Source: Capsicum annuum
Taxonomy: Eukaryota > Streptophyta > Magnoliopsida > Solanales > Solanaceae
DNA length: 64,000 bases
Direction: 5' to 3'
Assembly: GCF_002878395.1 (NCBI RefSeq)
Contig: NC_061118.1
Coordinates: forward strand, 1,170,698-1,234,697
A model generated the notes under the pieces. It did no database searches. It worked only from the letters and a program-made list of their open reading frames with translations, and was not told the origin of the DNA. A program made the translations under genes and the position numbers. Numbering within the stretch: the stretch's first letter is position 1; every line of letters starts with the position of its first letter. Shown here in pieces: positions 38,431 through 51,500 of the stretch.

Positions 38431-40100
38431 CCGTTTAAAATTTTGTTGCCATTTCTGTCTATAAAACTGGCATAATAACTCGAACGAGATGTTTTGGGGC
38501 CAAATCAGTATGCTATAGCCTATGGTTTTGGGGGTGGGTCCAGGGTCTAGGCGTTCTGTGGGCTGAAAATCAATTAGTGTGCTATAGCCCACAGTTTTGG
38601 AGGTGGGCCTGGGGTCCGGGCGTGCTGTGTGTTGAAAATCAATCGGGGCATACCAAGGAGGCTGGGGATCGTCCTAGTATGGTCCATTCAAATTTCATGG
38701 CCATTTAGGTGGACAAATAGCCAAAAAAAATGTGAACAGGGCATTTTTGGGCCCAATCGGTGTGCTCTAGCCCAATGTTTTAGGGGTGGGCCAGGGGTCC
38801 GGGTGTGCTCTGAGCCTAAAATTGACTGGGGCATGCTAGGGAGTTTGGGGATCATCCCATTGTGGTCCGTTTAAATTTTTGTGGCCATTAGGGTGGATAA
38901 AAAGGTAAAACAGTGCAAACGGGGCATTTTTGGGCCAAATAGATGTGCTATAGTCCACGGTTTTAGGGGTGGGCCTGGGGTCCAGGCATTCTGTGGGCCA
39001 AAAATCGACTGGGGCGTGCCATGGAGGTTGGGGATCATCTCAGTGTAGTCCGTTTAAATTTTATTGGATATTTCATTAGACAAACGGGCGAAATAATGTG
39101 AACGGGATATTTTCAGCTAAATCGATGTGCTATAGCCTACGATTTTGGGGGTGAGCCCTGGGTCCGGGTATACTACTAGCGAAAAATTGATTGGAGCATG
39201 CCAGGGAGGTTGGGGATCATCCCAGTGTAGTCCGTTTAAAATTTTGTGGCCATTTGGGTCTATAAATGGGCGAAATGACTCGAACGGGGTGTTTTTGGGC
39301 CAAAACGGGGTGCTATTACCTACAGTTTGGGGGTGGTTCTGGGGTCTGGGAGTTCTGTGGCCTTAAAATCAAACGGGACATGCCATTGAGGTTGGGGATC
39401 ATCCCAGTATGGTTCGTTTATATTTTTGTGGTCATTTGGGTAGACAAACGGGTGAAACGGCATGAACGGGGTGTTTTCGTGCCAAATTGGTGTGCTATAG
39501 CCCACGGTTTCGGGGGTGGGCCTGGGGTTCGAGTGTGTTGTGTGTTAAAAATCGACCGGTACATACCAGGGAGATTGGGGATTGTCCTAGTATGGTCCAT
39601 TTAAATTTTCGTGGCTATTTGTGTGGACAAACAGGCAAACAACGTGAACAGGGCATTTTTGGGCCCAATCGGTGTGCTCTAGCCTAATGTTTTGGGGGTG
39701 GGCCCGTGGTTCGGGTGTGCTGTGGGCCTAAAATCGACTAGGGTATGCCAGGTAGGTTGGGTATCCTCCCAGTATGGTCTGTATAAATTTTTGTGGCCAT
39801 TTGGGTGGAAAAAAGGGCAAACGGTGCAAACGGGGCATTTTCAAGACAAATTCGTGTGCTATATCCTATGGTTTCGGGGGTGGGCTCGAGTTTTGGGTAT
39901 ACTGAAGCCCTAAAGTCAATAGAGGCATGATAGGAAGGTTGGGGATCCTACCAGTGTGGTCCGTTTATATTTTCATGGATATTTGGGAGGACAAACGGGC
40001 GAAACAACGCGAACAGGGCATTTTTAGGCCAAATCAGTGTGCTATAGCCCACAGTTTCGGTGGTGGGCTTGTGGTCCTGGCATAATATGGGCTAAAAATT
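38431..40100. repeat. Tandem duplication of a 5-monomer block
   Basis: CCGTTTAAAATTTTG at 38431 recurs at 39232 (801 bp), and the rare CTCTAG version of the CTATAG landmark at 38765 recurs at 39677 (912 bp). The two offsets differ because a monomer in the first copy is truncated near 38579. Unit 2 has a single equivalent, with its CTCTAG at 52896. Confidence 0.65.
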
Positions 40101-41260
40101 AATCGGAGCATGCCAGGGAGGTTCGGGATCATCCCAGTGTGGTTCGTATAAATTTTTGTTGCCATTTGTATGGACAAACGGTATAGCCTATGGTTTTGGG
40201 GGTGGACGCGGGCTCCGGGCGTGCAGTGGGCCAAAAATCTATCGAGGTATGCCAAGGACATTGGAGATTATTCCAGTATGGTCCGTTTTAATTTTCGTGG
40301 CTATTTGTGTGGACAAACGGGCGAATCAATGCGAACGGGGCATTTTCAGGCAAAATTGGTGTGCTATAGCCCACAATTTTAGGGGTTAACCCGAGGTTCG
40401 AGCCTACTGTGGGCCTAAAATTGCATGGGAATTTTAGGGAGGTTGAGGATCTCCCCGTATAGTCCATTTAAATTTTTGTGGCCATTTGGGTGGATAAACG
40501 GGCGAAACGATGCAAACGGGGCATTTTCGGGCCAAATCAGTATGCTATAGCCCACGGTTTTGGGGGTGGGCCTAAGGTACGGGCTTTCTATGCACCAAAA
40601 ATCCACCAGGGTATGCCAGGGAGGTTAGGATTGTCCTAATATGGTCTGTTTAAATTTTTGTGTCCATTTGGGTGGACAATCGGGCGAAATATTGTGAACA
40701 AGGCATTTTGAGCAAAATAGGTGTGCTATATCCCACAGTTTTTGGGGTAAGCCCAAGGTTCGGGCGTGCTATGGGCTAAAAATTGATTGGGTCATGCTAG
40801 GGGGTTGAGGATCATCCCAGCATGGTTCGTTTAAATTTCTGTAGTCATTGGGTGGACAAACAGGCAAAACGATGCAAACGGAGCATTTTTGGGCTAAATC
40901 GGTGTGCTATAGCCCACGATTTTATGGGTGGGCTTGGGGCGCGGGCATGTTGTGTGCCAAAAATTGACCAAGGAATGTCAGGGAGGTTAGGTATTATCCA
41001 AGTATGGTTCGTATAAATTTTTGTGGCCATTTGGGTGGACAAACGGGTAAAACAGCGCGAACAGGCTTTTTCAGGCTAAATCGGTGTGCTATAGCCTAAT
41101 GTTTCATGGGTGGGCCTAGGGTCAGGGCATGTTGTAGGCCTAAAATTGACTAGGGCATGCCAGGAAGGTTATGGATCCTCCCATATGATCTGTTTAAATT
41201 TTTGTGGCCAAATCAGTGTGCTATAGCCCACGTTTTCAGGGGTGGGCCTGATGTCCAGGC

Positions 41261-44200
41261 ATACTGTTGCCCTAAAATCAACTGAGGAATGGCAGGGAGG
41301 TTGGGGATCATCCTAGTGTGGTCTGTTTAAATTTTTGTGGCCATTTGGGAGGACAAACGGGTGAAACAGCATGAAAGAAGAGTTTTTGGGACAAATTAGT
41401 ATGCGCCCACAGTTTCAAGGGTGGGTTCGTGGTCCGGGCGTGCTATGGGCCGAAAATCGATCGAGACATGCTAGGGAGGTTGGGGATCATTCCATTATGG
41501 TCCTTTTAAATTTTTGTAGCCATTTGGGTCTACACATGGGAGAAATGGCATGAACGGGGCATTTTGGCCAAATCGGTGTGCTATAGCCCATGGTTTTGGG
41601 GGTGGCCCCGGGGTTCGGGCATGCTATTGGCTAAAAATTGATCGAGCATACTAGGGAGGTTAGGGATCATCCAAGTGTGGTCTGTTTAAATTTTCGTGGC
41701 CATTTTGGTGGACAAATGGGTGAAACGGTGCAAACGGCGCATTTTTGGATCAAATCCGTGTGCTATAGCCTACGGTTTTAGGGGTGGGCCTGAGGTCTAG
41801 GAGTGTTGTAGGAAAAAAATGATCGGCGCATGCCATGGATGATGGGGATCATCCCAATTTGGTCCGTTTAAATCTTAGTGGCCATTTGGATTGATAAACA
41901 GGAAAAACGGTGCGAACGCAGCATTTTTGGGCAAAATCAGTGTGCTATAGCCCATGATTTTGGGAGTGGCCCCGGGGTTCGGGCGTGCTGTGGGCCAAAA
42001 ATCGACCAGGGCTTGCCAGGGATTTTGGGGATCATCCCACTATGGTCCGTTTAAATTTTTGTGGCCATTTGGGTCTATAAATGGGTGAAACAGCACGAAT
42101 TGGACATTTTCCAGCCAAATCGGTGTGCTATATTCCATAATTTTGGAGGTTGGCCCGGGGTCCGATCATGCTGCAGGCCAAAAATTGATCGGGGTGTGCC
42201 AGGGAGGTTGGGGATCATCCCACTATGGTCCGTTTATATTTTAGTGGCCACTTGGGTGAACAAACAGATGAAACGGCGCAAACGAGGCAGTTTTAGGTAA
42301 ATCGGTGTGCTATAGTCCCCGGTTTTAAGGGTGGGTCCGTGGTTCGGGCACGTTGTGGGTAAAAAATTAAACGAGGCTCACCAAGAAGGTTGGGAATCAC
42401 ACCAGTGTGGTCCGTTTAAATTTTTGTTGCCATTTGGGTATACAAAGGTGCGAAACAGCGCGAACATGGTATTTTTGGGATAAATCGATATGCTGTAGCC
42501 CACGGTTTCGGAGGTAGAACTATGGTACGGGCATGTTGTAGGCTGAAAATCGATCGAGGCTTGTCAGGGAGGCTGGGGATCATCCCAGTGTGGTTTATTT
42601 AAATTTCCGCGGCCATTTGGGTAACAGTCGGGGAAAACGATGCGAATGGGGTGTTTTTGGGCAAAATCAGTGTGCTATAGCCAACGGTTTTGGGGGTGGG
42701 CTTAAGGTCTAGGCATACTGTTGCCCTAAATTCGACTGACGAATGGCAGGGAGGTTGGGGATCATCCCAGTATGGTCCGTTTAAATTTTTGTGGCCATTT
42801 GGGAGGACAAACAGGCAAAACGGCATGAAAAGAGAGTTTTCGAGACAAATTAGTATGCTATAGCCCATAGTTTCAGGGGTGGGCTCGTGGTCCGGGCGTG
42901 CTATGGGCTGAAAATCGATCGAGACATGCCATGGAGGTTAGGGATTATCCCACTATGGTCCCTTTAAATTTTTGTAACCATTTGGGTCTACACATGGGCG
43001 AAACGGCATGAACGGGGCATTTTTGGCCAAATTAGTGTGCTATAGCCCCGGTTTTGGGGTTGGGCCTGGGGTTCGAGCATGCTGTTGGATAAAAATTGAT
43101 CGAACATACTAAGGAGGTTGGGGATCATCCACGTGTGGTCTGTTGAAATTTTCGTGGCTATTTGGGTGTACAAATGGGCAAAACAGCGCAAACAGGGCAT
43201 TTTTGGGCCAAATTCGTGTGCTATAGCCTACGGTTTTAGGGGTGGGCCCGAGGTCTGGGAGTGCTGTAGGTAAAAATTGACCGGCGCATGCCATGGATGA
43301 TGGGGATCATCCCAGTATGGTCCATTTAAATTTTAGTGGCCATTTCGATTGATAAACAGGAAAAACGGCGTAAACAGGGTATTTTTGTGCCAAATCGGTG
43401 TGCTATAGCCCACGATTTTCGGAGTGGCCGCGGGGTTTGGGCGTGTTGTGGGCCAAAAATTGACCAGGTCTTGCCAGGGAGGTTGGGGATCATCCCAGTA
43501 TGGTCCGTTTAAATTTTTGTGGCCATTTGGGTCTATAAATGGGTGAAACGACGCGAATGAGACATTTTCCAGCCAAATCGGTGTGCTATATTCCACGATT
43601 TTGGAGGTTGGCCCGGGGTCCGGTCATGCTGTGGGCCAAAAATTGATCGAGGTATGCCAGGGAGGTTGGGGATCATCCCACTATGGTACTTTTGAATTTT
43701 AGTGGCCACTTGGGTGAACAAATAGGCGAAACAGCGCGAGCGAGGCAGTTTTGGGTAAATTGGTGTGCTATAGTCCACAATTTTAAGGGTGGGCCCGTAG
43801 TTCGGGCATGCTATGGGCAAGAAATTGACCGAGGCTTGCCAAGAAGGTTGGGAATTATCCCAGTGTGGTTCGTTTAAATTTTGGTTACCATTTGGGTATA
43901 CAAAGGTGCGAAACAGCGCGAACATGGCATTTTTACGATAAATTGATATGTTGTAGCCCATGGTTTCGGGGTGGACCTATGGTCCGGGCGTGCTGTAGGC
44001 TAAAAATTGATCGAGGCCTATCAGGGAGGCTAGGGATCATCCCAATGTTGTCTATTTAAATTTTCGTGGCCATTTGGGTAATAGTCGGGCAAAACGATGC
44101 GAATGGGGTGTTTTTGGGCAAAATCAGTGTGCTATAGCCAACAGTTTTAGGGGTGGGATTGAGTTCTAGGCATACTGTTGCCCTAAAATCGACTGAGAAA

Positions 44201-45597
44201 TGGCAGGGAGGTTGGGGATCATCTCAGTGTGGTTCGTTTAAATTATTGTGGCCATTTGGGAGGACAAATGGGCGAAACGACATGAAAGGAGAGTTTTGGG
44301 ACAAATTAGTATGTTATAGCCCACAGTTTCAGGGGTGAGCTCGTGGTCCGGGCGTGCTATGGGCTAAAAATTGATCGAGATATGCCAGGGAGGTTGGGGA
44401 TCATCCCATTATGGTTCCTTTAAATTTTTGTAGCCATTTGGGTCTACACATGGGCGAAACGGCATGAACGGGGCATTTTTGGCTAAATCAATATGCTATA
44501 GCCCACGATTTTGGGGGTAGGCCTGGGGTTCGAGCGTGCTGTTGGCTAAAAATTGATCGAGCATACCAGAGAGGTTGGGGATCATCTAAGTATGGTCTGT
44601 TTAAATATTCGTGGCCATTTGGGTGGACAAAAGGGGGAAACGGCGCAAACAGGGCATTTTTGGGCCAAATCCATGTGCTATAGCCTTCTGTTTTAGGGGT
44701 GGGCCCGAGGTCTGGGAGTGCTGTAGGAAAAAATATATCGGCGCATGCCATGGATGATGGGAACATCCCAGTGAGGTCCGTTTAAATTATAGTGGCCATT
44801 TCGATTGATAAACAGGAAATCGGTATGCTATAGCCCACGATTTTGGGAGTGGCCCCGGGGTTTGGGCGTACTGTCGGCCAAAAATCGACCAAGGCTTGCC
44901 AGGGAGGTTGGGGATCATCCCAGTATGGTCCATTTAAATTTTTGTGGCCATTTGGGTTAATAAATAGGTGAAACGGCGCGAACGGGGCATTTTCCAGCCA
45001 AATCGGTATGCTATATTCCACGATTTCGGAGGTTAGCCCGGGGTCCGATCATGCTATAGGAAAAAAATTGATCGGGGTATGCCATGGAGGTTGGGGATCA
45101 TCCCACTATGGTCTGTTTAAATTTTAGTGGCCACTTGGGTGAACAAACAGGCAAAACGGTGCAAACGGGGTAGTTTTGGGTAAATCAGCGTGCTACAGTC
45201 TACGGTTTTAAGGGTGGACCCATGGTCCGGGCATGCTGTGGGCAAAAAATTGACCGAGGCTCGCCAAGAAGGTTGGGAATCATCCCAGTGTGGTCCGTTT
45301 AAATTTTTGTTACCATTTGGATATACAATGGGGCAAAACAGCACGAACATGGCATTTTGGGGATAAATCAACATGCTGTAGCCCACGATTTTAGGGGTGG
45401 ACCTAGGGTCCAGGCGTGCTGTGGCCTGAAAATTGATCGAGGCCTGTCAGGGAGGCTGGAGATCATCCCAGTATGGTCTATTTAAATTTTCGTGGTCATT
45501 TGGGTAACTGTCGGGCAAAACGATGCGAATGGGGTGTTTTTGGGCCAAATCAGTGTGTTATAGCCCACGGTTTTGGGGGTGGACTCAAGGTCCGAGC
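41261..45597. repeat. Three tandem copies of an 8-monomer block (about 1.46 kb each)
   Basis: The marker ATACTGTTGC lies at 41261, 42715 and 44172 (steps 1454 and 1457, or 8 x about 182). A second marker, a monomer in which GGACAAACGGGC is reduced to GTAACAGTCG or a close variant, lies at 42621, 44078 and 45504 (steps 1457 and 1426). The shorter last step is explained by a deletion of about 31 bp near 44817. The copies are very similar, so this is among the youngest amplification in the window. A more diverged fourth copy is at about 54500-55750. Confidence 0.85.
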
Positions 45598-48500
45598 ATA
45601 ATGTGGGTCAAAAATCAACTAGGGCATGATAGGGAGGTTAGGTATCATCCTAATGGGGTACGTTTAAATTTTAGGGGCCATTTGGGTGGGCAAATGGGCG
45701 AAACAGCACAAACGAAGCATTTTAGGCAACATCGATGTGTTGTAGCCCATGATTTTGGGGGTGGACCTAGGGTCCAGGCATTCTGTGGGCTCAAAATAGA
45801 CCGTGGCATGACAGGGAGGTTAGGGATCGTCCCAGCTTAATCCGTTTAAATTTTTGTGGCCATTTGGGTGGACAAAGAGGCAAAACGATGCAAACGAGGC
45901 ATTTTTGGGTCAAATTGGTATGCTATAACCCACGGTTTCGAAAGTGAGATCGGGGTCCGGGCGTGCTGTGGGCCAAATATTGATTGAGGCATGTCAGAGA
46001 GATGGGAATATTTCAAGTGTAGTCCGTTTAAATTTACCTAGCTATTGGGGTGGATAAACGGGCGAAACAGCGCGAACATCGCATTTTCGACATATATTGG
46101 TATGCTATAGCCCACGGTTTCGGGGGTGGGCCAGGGGTCCTGGCATGCTATGTGCCAAAAATTGACCGAAGCCTACCAGGGAGGTTGGGATCATCCCAGT
46201 TTGATCCATTTAAATTTTTGTGGTCATTTGGATAGATATACAGGAAAAACAACGCGAATGGGGTATTTTTGGGCCAAATTAGTGGGCTATAGCCCACGAT
46301 TTTGGGGTAGGCTCGAGGTCCGAGCGTAATATGGGCCGAATATCAACCAGGGCAAGCCATGGGGGTTAAGGATCATCCCAGTGTGGTTCGTTTAAATTTT
46401 TGGGTCCATTTGGGTGGATAAATGGGCAAAATGGCACAAATGAGGCATTTTTAGGCTAAATCAATGTGCTATAGCCCACGATTTTGTGGGGTGGGCCCGG
46501 GGTCCAAGCGCGCTGTGGGGTTAAAATCAACCAGGGCATACCTGGGAGGTTAGAGATTATCGCAATGTGATCTTTTTAAATTTTTGTAGCCATTTGGGTG
46601 GACAAACAGTTAAAACGATGCGAATAAAGCATTTTCTGGCCAAATCGGTGTGCTATGGCCCATGGTTTTGGGTGTGGACCCCTGGTTCGGATGTGTTGTA
46701 GGCCAAAAATTGATATGGGCATGCCAGGGAGGTTGGGGATCATCCTAGTGTGGTCCGTTTAAATTTCCGTGGCCATTTGGGTGGACATACGGGAGAAACA
46801 GCATGAATAGGGAATTTTTGGGATAAATCGATATGCTATAGTCCACGATTTTGAGGGTGGACCTGGGGTCCGGGCGTGTTATGGGCTGAAAATCGCTCAA
46901 GTCCTACCAGAGAGGTTGGGGATCGTCCCAATATGGTTTGTTTAAAATTTCATAGCTATTTGGGTGTATAAACGGGCAAAACAGAGCGAATAGGGCATTT
47001 TCGGGCTAAGTTGATGTGCTATAACCCATGGTTTTGGGGGTGGGTCCAGGGTTTGGGCATACTGTGGGCCGACAATCAATCGAGGTATGCCAGGGATATT
47101 GGGGATCATCCCAGTATGGTCCGTTTAAATTTTCGTGGCCATTTAGGTCTACACGTGGGCAAACCGATGCGAATGGGCATTTTCGGGCCAAATTAGTGTG
47201 CTATAACCCACGATTTCAAGGGTGTGCCCAGGTTTCGGGTGTGTTGTAGGCCAAAAATTGATTGGGGCATTCAAGGAAGGTTGGGGATAGTCCCAGTATG
47301 GTTCGTTTAAATTTTCATGGCCATTTGGGAGGATGAACGAGCGAACGGCACGAATGGGGCATTTTTGGGATAAATTGGTGTGCTATAACCTATGGTTTTG
47401 GGGGTGGCCCCAGTGCTCGGGCATAATATAGGCCTAAAATAGATCGAAGCATGCCAGGGAGGTTGATGATCGTCCCTGTGAGGTCTGTTTAAATTTATGT
47501 TGTCATTTGTGTGGACAAATAGGAAAAATGGTGCGAACGGGGCATATTCAGAAAAAATCGGTGTGCTATAGCCCATGGTTTTGGGGGTTGGCCCAAGGTC
47601 CGGGCATGCTGTGGCCCTAAAATCAATCAGGACATGCCAGGGAGGTTGGGGATCATCCTAGAATGGTCCATTTAAATTTTCATGACCATTTGGGTTGAAA
47701 AACCGGCAAAACGGTGCGAACGGGGCATTTTTAGGCTAAGTCGAAGTGCTATAACCCATGGTTTGTCGGTAGGCCCAAAGTCAAAGCGTGTTGTAGGCCA
47801 AAAATCAATCGGGGCATGCCTTGGAGGTTAGGGATCATCCCAATGTGGTCCGTTTAAATTTTTGTGGCCATTTGGGTGGTCAAACATGCGAAAAGATGCG
47901 AATGGGGCATTTTTGGGCCAAATCAGTTTGCTATAGCCTACGGTTTTGGGGGTGCGCCTAGGTTCGGGCGTGCTATAGGCCAAAAATCAACCGAGGCATG
48001 CCAGGGAGGTTGGGGATCATCCTAGTATAGTCTGTTTAAATTTTCATGGCCATTTGTGTGAACAAACAGTCAAAACAGCATAAATGAGGCATTTTCAAGC
48101 CAAATCAATGTGCTATGGCCCACGATTTCAGGGTTGGGCCCTTGGTTTGATCGTGTTGTGGGGCAAAAATTGACGAAGGCATGATAAGGAGGTTAGAGAT
48201 ACTCGCAGAATGGTTCGTTTAAATTTTTGTGGCTATTTGGGTGGACAAAAGGGAGAAACAGGGCAAACATGGAATTTTCGGGCCAAATCGGTGGCTATAG
48301 CCCTCGGTTTTGAGAAAGGCCCGAGGTCTGACGTGTTGTGGCCTTAAAATTGATTGGGGTATTCCAGGGAGGTTAGGAATCATCCCAGTATGGTTCGTTT
48401 AAATTTTTGTGGCTATTTGGGTGAACAAATGGGTGAAATAGCGTGAACAGGGCATTTTCGGCCCAAATCAGTGTTCTATAGCTGAATATTTTAGGGGTGG

Positions 48501-51500
48501 GTTTGGGGTTCGGGCGTCCTGTAGGTCCAAAATCAATCAGGGCTTTCAAGGGAAGTAGAGGATCATCCCATTGTTGTCCTTTTAAACTTTGATGGCCATA
48601 TTGGTCAACACACGGGCCAAACAGCACAAAAGGGGCATTTTCAAGCCAAATCGGTGTGCTATAGCCCACGATTTTAGGGGAGGGCTCGGGGTACGAGTGT
48701 GATGTAGCCCAAAAATTGATCGAGGCATCCCAGGGAGGCTGAAGATCTTCCCAGTGTCGCTCGTTTAAATTTTTGCGGCCATTTGGGTGGATAAACGGGC
48801 AAAACAGCGCAAACGGGATATTTTTGGCCAAATTGGTGTGCTATAGCCCACGATTTTGGGAAAGGACCGGGGTTCGATCATGATGTAGGCCTTAAATTGA
48901 TCGGGATATTCTAGGTAGGTTGAGGATCATCCCAGTATGCTTCGTTTAAATTTTCTTGGCCTTTTGGGTGGACAAATGGGAAAACGGCATGAACGGGGCA
49001 TTTTTGGTCCAAATCGGTGTGCTATAGGCCACAGTTTTAGGGATTGGCCTGATGTCCAGGCATGCTATCGGCCTAAAATTGATCGGAGCATGCCAGGGGG
49101 TAGTCTGTTTAAATTTTCGTGGCCGTTTAGGTGGACAAACGGGCTAAATGTCATGAACGGGGCATTTTTGGCCAAATCAGTGTGCTATAGGCCATAATTT
49201 TGTCGGTTGGCCTGAGGTCTAAGTGTGCTGCGGTACAAAAATCGATCGGGGCATGCCAGGGAGGTTAGGGGTCATCCCAGTATGGTCCATTTAAATTTTT
49301 GTGGCCATTTAGGTCTATAAACGTGCAAAACGGCTTTAATAGTACGTTTCTGGACCAAATCGGTGTGCAATACCCCGTAATTTTGGGGGTGGTCCTGGGG
49401 TTCGGCCATGCTATGGGAAAAAAATTGATCGAGGCATGCTAGTAGGGTTGAGGATCATCCCAGTGTGGTCCGTTTAAATTTTTGTGGCCATTTGGATGGA
49501 CAAATGGGCGAAACAGCACGAATGTGGCATTTTCAAGCTAAATTGGTGTGCTATAGCCCACGATTTTGGTGGTGGGCCAGGGGTTTGGGCGTGCGTGGGC
49601 CCAAAATTGACCGAGGCATGCCAGGGAGGTTGGGAATTATCCCGGTATGGTATGATTAAATTTTTACGGCCATTTGAGTGGATAAACGGGTGAAATGGCA
49701 TGAATGGTATATTTTTTAGCCAAATCGGTGTGATATAGCACACGGTTTTAGGGGTGGGCCCAGAGTCCGGGCATGCTGTGGGCCGAAAATCGACCGGGGC
49801 ATGCCAGGAAGGTTGGGGATCATCCTAGTGTAGTCCCTTTATATTTTTGTGGCTATTTGGGAGGACAAACGGGCAAAACAATGCGAACGAGGCATTTTCG
49901 AGCTAAATTGATGTGCTATGGCCCACGGTTTTGGGGGTTGGCCCAAGGTTCGATTGAGTTGTGGGCCAAAAATAGATCGGGGCATGCCAGGGAGGTTGGG
50001 GATCATCTCAGAGTAGTCTGTTTAAATTTTTGTGACCATTTGGGTGAACAAACGGGCGAAACAGTACAAAAGTGGCATTTTTGGGCCAAATTGGTGTGCT
50101 ATAGCCCATGGTTTCGGGGATGGGCCCAAATTTTGGGGGTGTTGTAGCCCAAAAATCGACCAGGACATGCCAGGAAGGTTGGGAATTTTTCCAGTATGGT
50201 CCGTTTAAATTTTTGTGGCCAATTGGGTGGAGAAACGGTCGTAACAATGTGAACAGGGCATTTTTAGGCCAAATTGGTGTGCTATAGCCCACGATTTTGG
50301 GGTTGGCCCGGGGTCGAGCGTGCATTGAGCTAAAAATCAACTGAATCATGCCAAGGAGGTTGGGAATCATCCCAGTATGGTCCATTTAAACTTTTATGGC
50401 CATTTGGGTCTACACACAGGCAAAACGACACGAACAGGGCATTTTTTGGCCAAATTGATGTGTTATAGCCCATGGTTTTGGGGGTGGGCCGGGGTTCGGG
50501 CGTGTTGTGTGCTGAAAATAGATTAAGGTATGACAGAGAGGTTGGGGATCGGTCCAGTATGGTCAGTTTAAATTTTTGTGGCTATTTGGGTGGACAAACA
50601 GGCAAAACGGTGCGAACGACACATTTTTTGGCTAAATCGGTGTGCTATAGCACAAGATTTTGGGGGTGGGCTCGGGGTGTGGGAGTGTTGTAGGCCAAAA
50701 ATCAACCGAAGCATTCCTGGGAGATTTGGGATTATCCTAGTGTGGTTTGTTTAGATTTTAGTGGCCATTTAGGTGGACAAACAGGCAAAACGGGGCGAAG
50801 AGGGTATTTTCGAGCTAAATCGGTGTGCTATAGCACACGATTTTAGGGATGGGCCGAGGGTCCGGGTATGATACGGGCCAAAAATTGATTGAACATACCA
50901 GAGAGGTTGGATATCGTCTCTGTGTGGTTCGTTTAAATTTTAGTGGCCATTTGGGTGGATAAACGGGTAAAACAACACCAATAGGGCATTTTTGGGCCAA
51001 ATCGGTGTGCTATAGCCCACGATTTCATGGGTGGACTTGGTGTTTGGATATGCTCTGGGCTAAAAATTGACTGGGGCATGCCAGGGAGGTTGGGGATCGT
51101 CCTAGTGTGGTCCAATTAAATTTTCATGGCCATTTGGGTGGACAAACTACTGAAACGGTGCAAACAGGCCATTTTTAAGCCAAATCGTTATGCTATAGCC
51201 CATGATTTTTGGGGTGGGGCCGGGATCTGGAGATGATATGGGCGGAAAATCGATTGGGATAAGCCAGGGAGGATGGAGATCATTCCAGTGTGGTCCATTT
51301 AAATTTTTGTGGCAAGCTGGGTGGACAAACGGGCGTAACGGCACGAACGGGGCATTTTTAGGCCAAATCAGTATGCTATAGTCATTGATTTTGGGGGTGT
51401 CCCCGGGGTTCGGGCATTTTGTGGGCCAAATATTGACCAGAGCATGCCAGGGTAGGTTTTGGGGTGGGGCTCAGGGTCCGAGCATGCTGTGTGCAGAAAA

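Larger units (their letters stand above)
36505..50644. repeat. Long higher-order unit 1 (14.14 kb)
   Basis: The unit is bounded by matching monomers at 36505 and 50645. Collinear matches to unit 2 include 36773/50915, the odd fused monomer at about 37285/51455, 38765 and 39677/52896, about 40220/53300, 41062/54103, 44357/54554, 45825/55997 (10172 apart) and 48297/58471. Offsets change only where sub-blocks differ in copy number. Unit 1 has two copies of a 5-mer, three of an 8-mer and one of a 9-mer. Confidence 0.75.
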
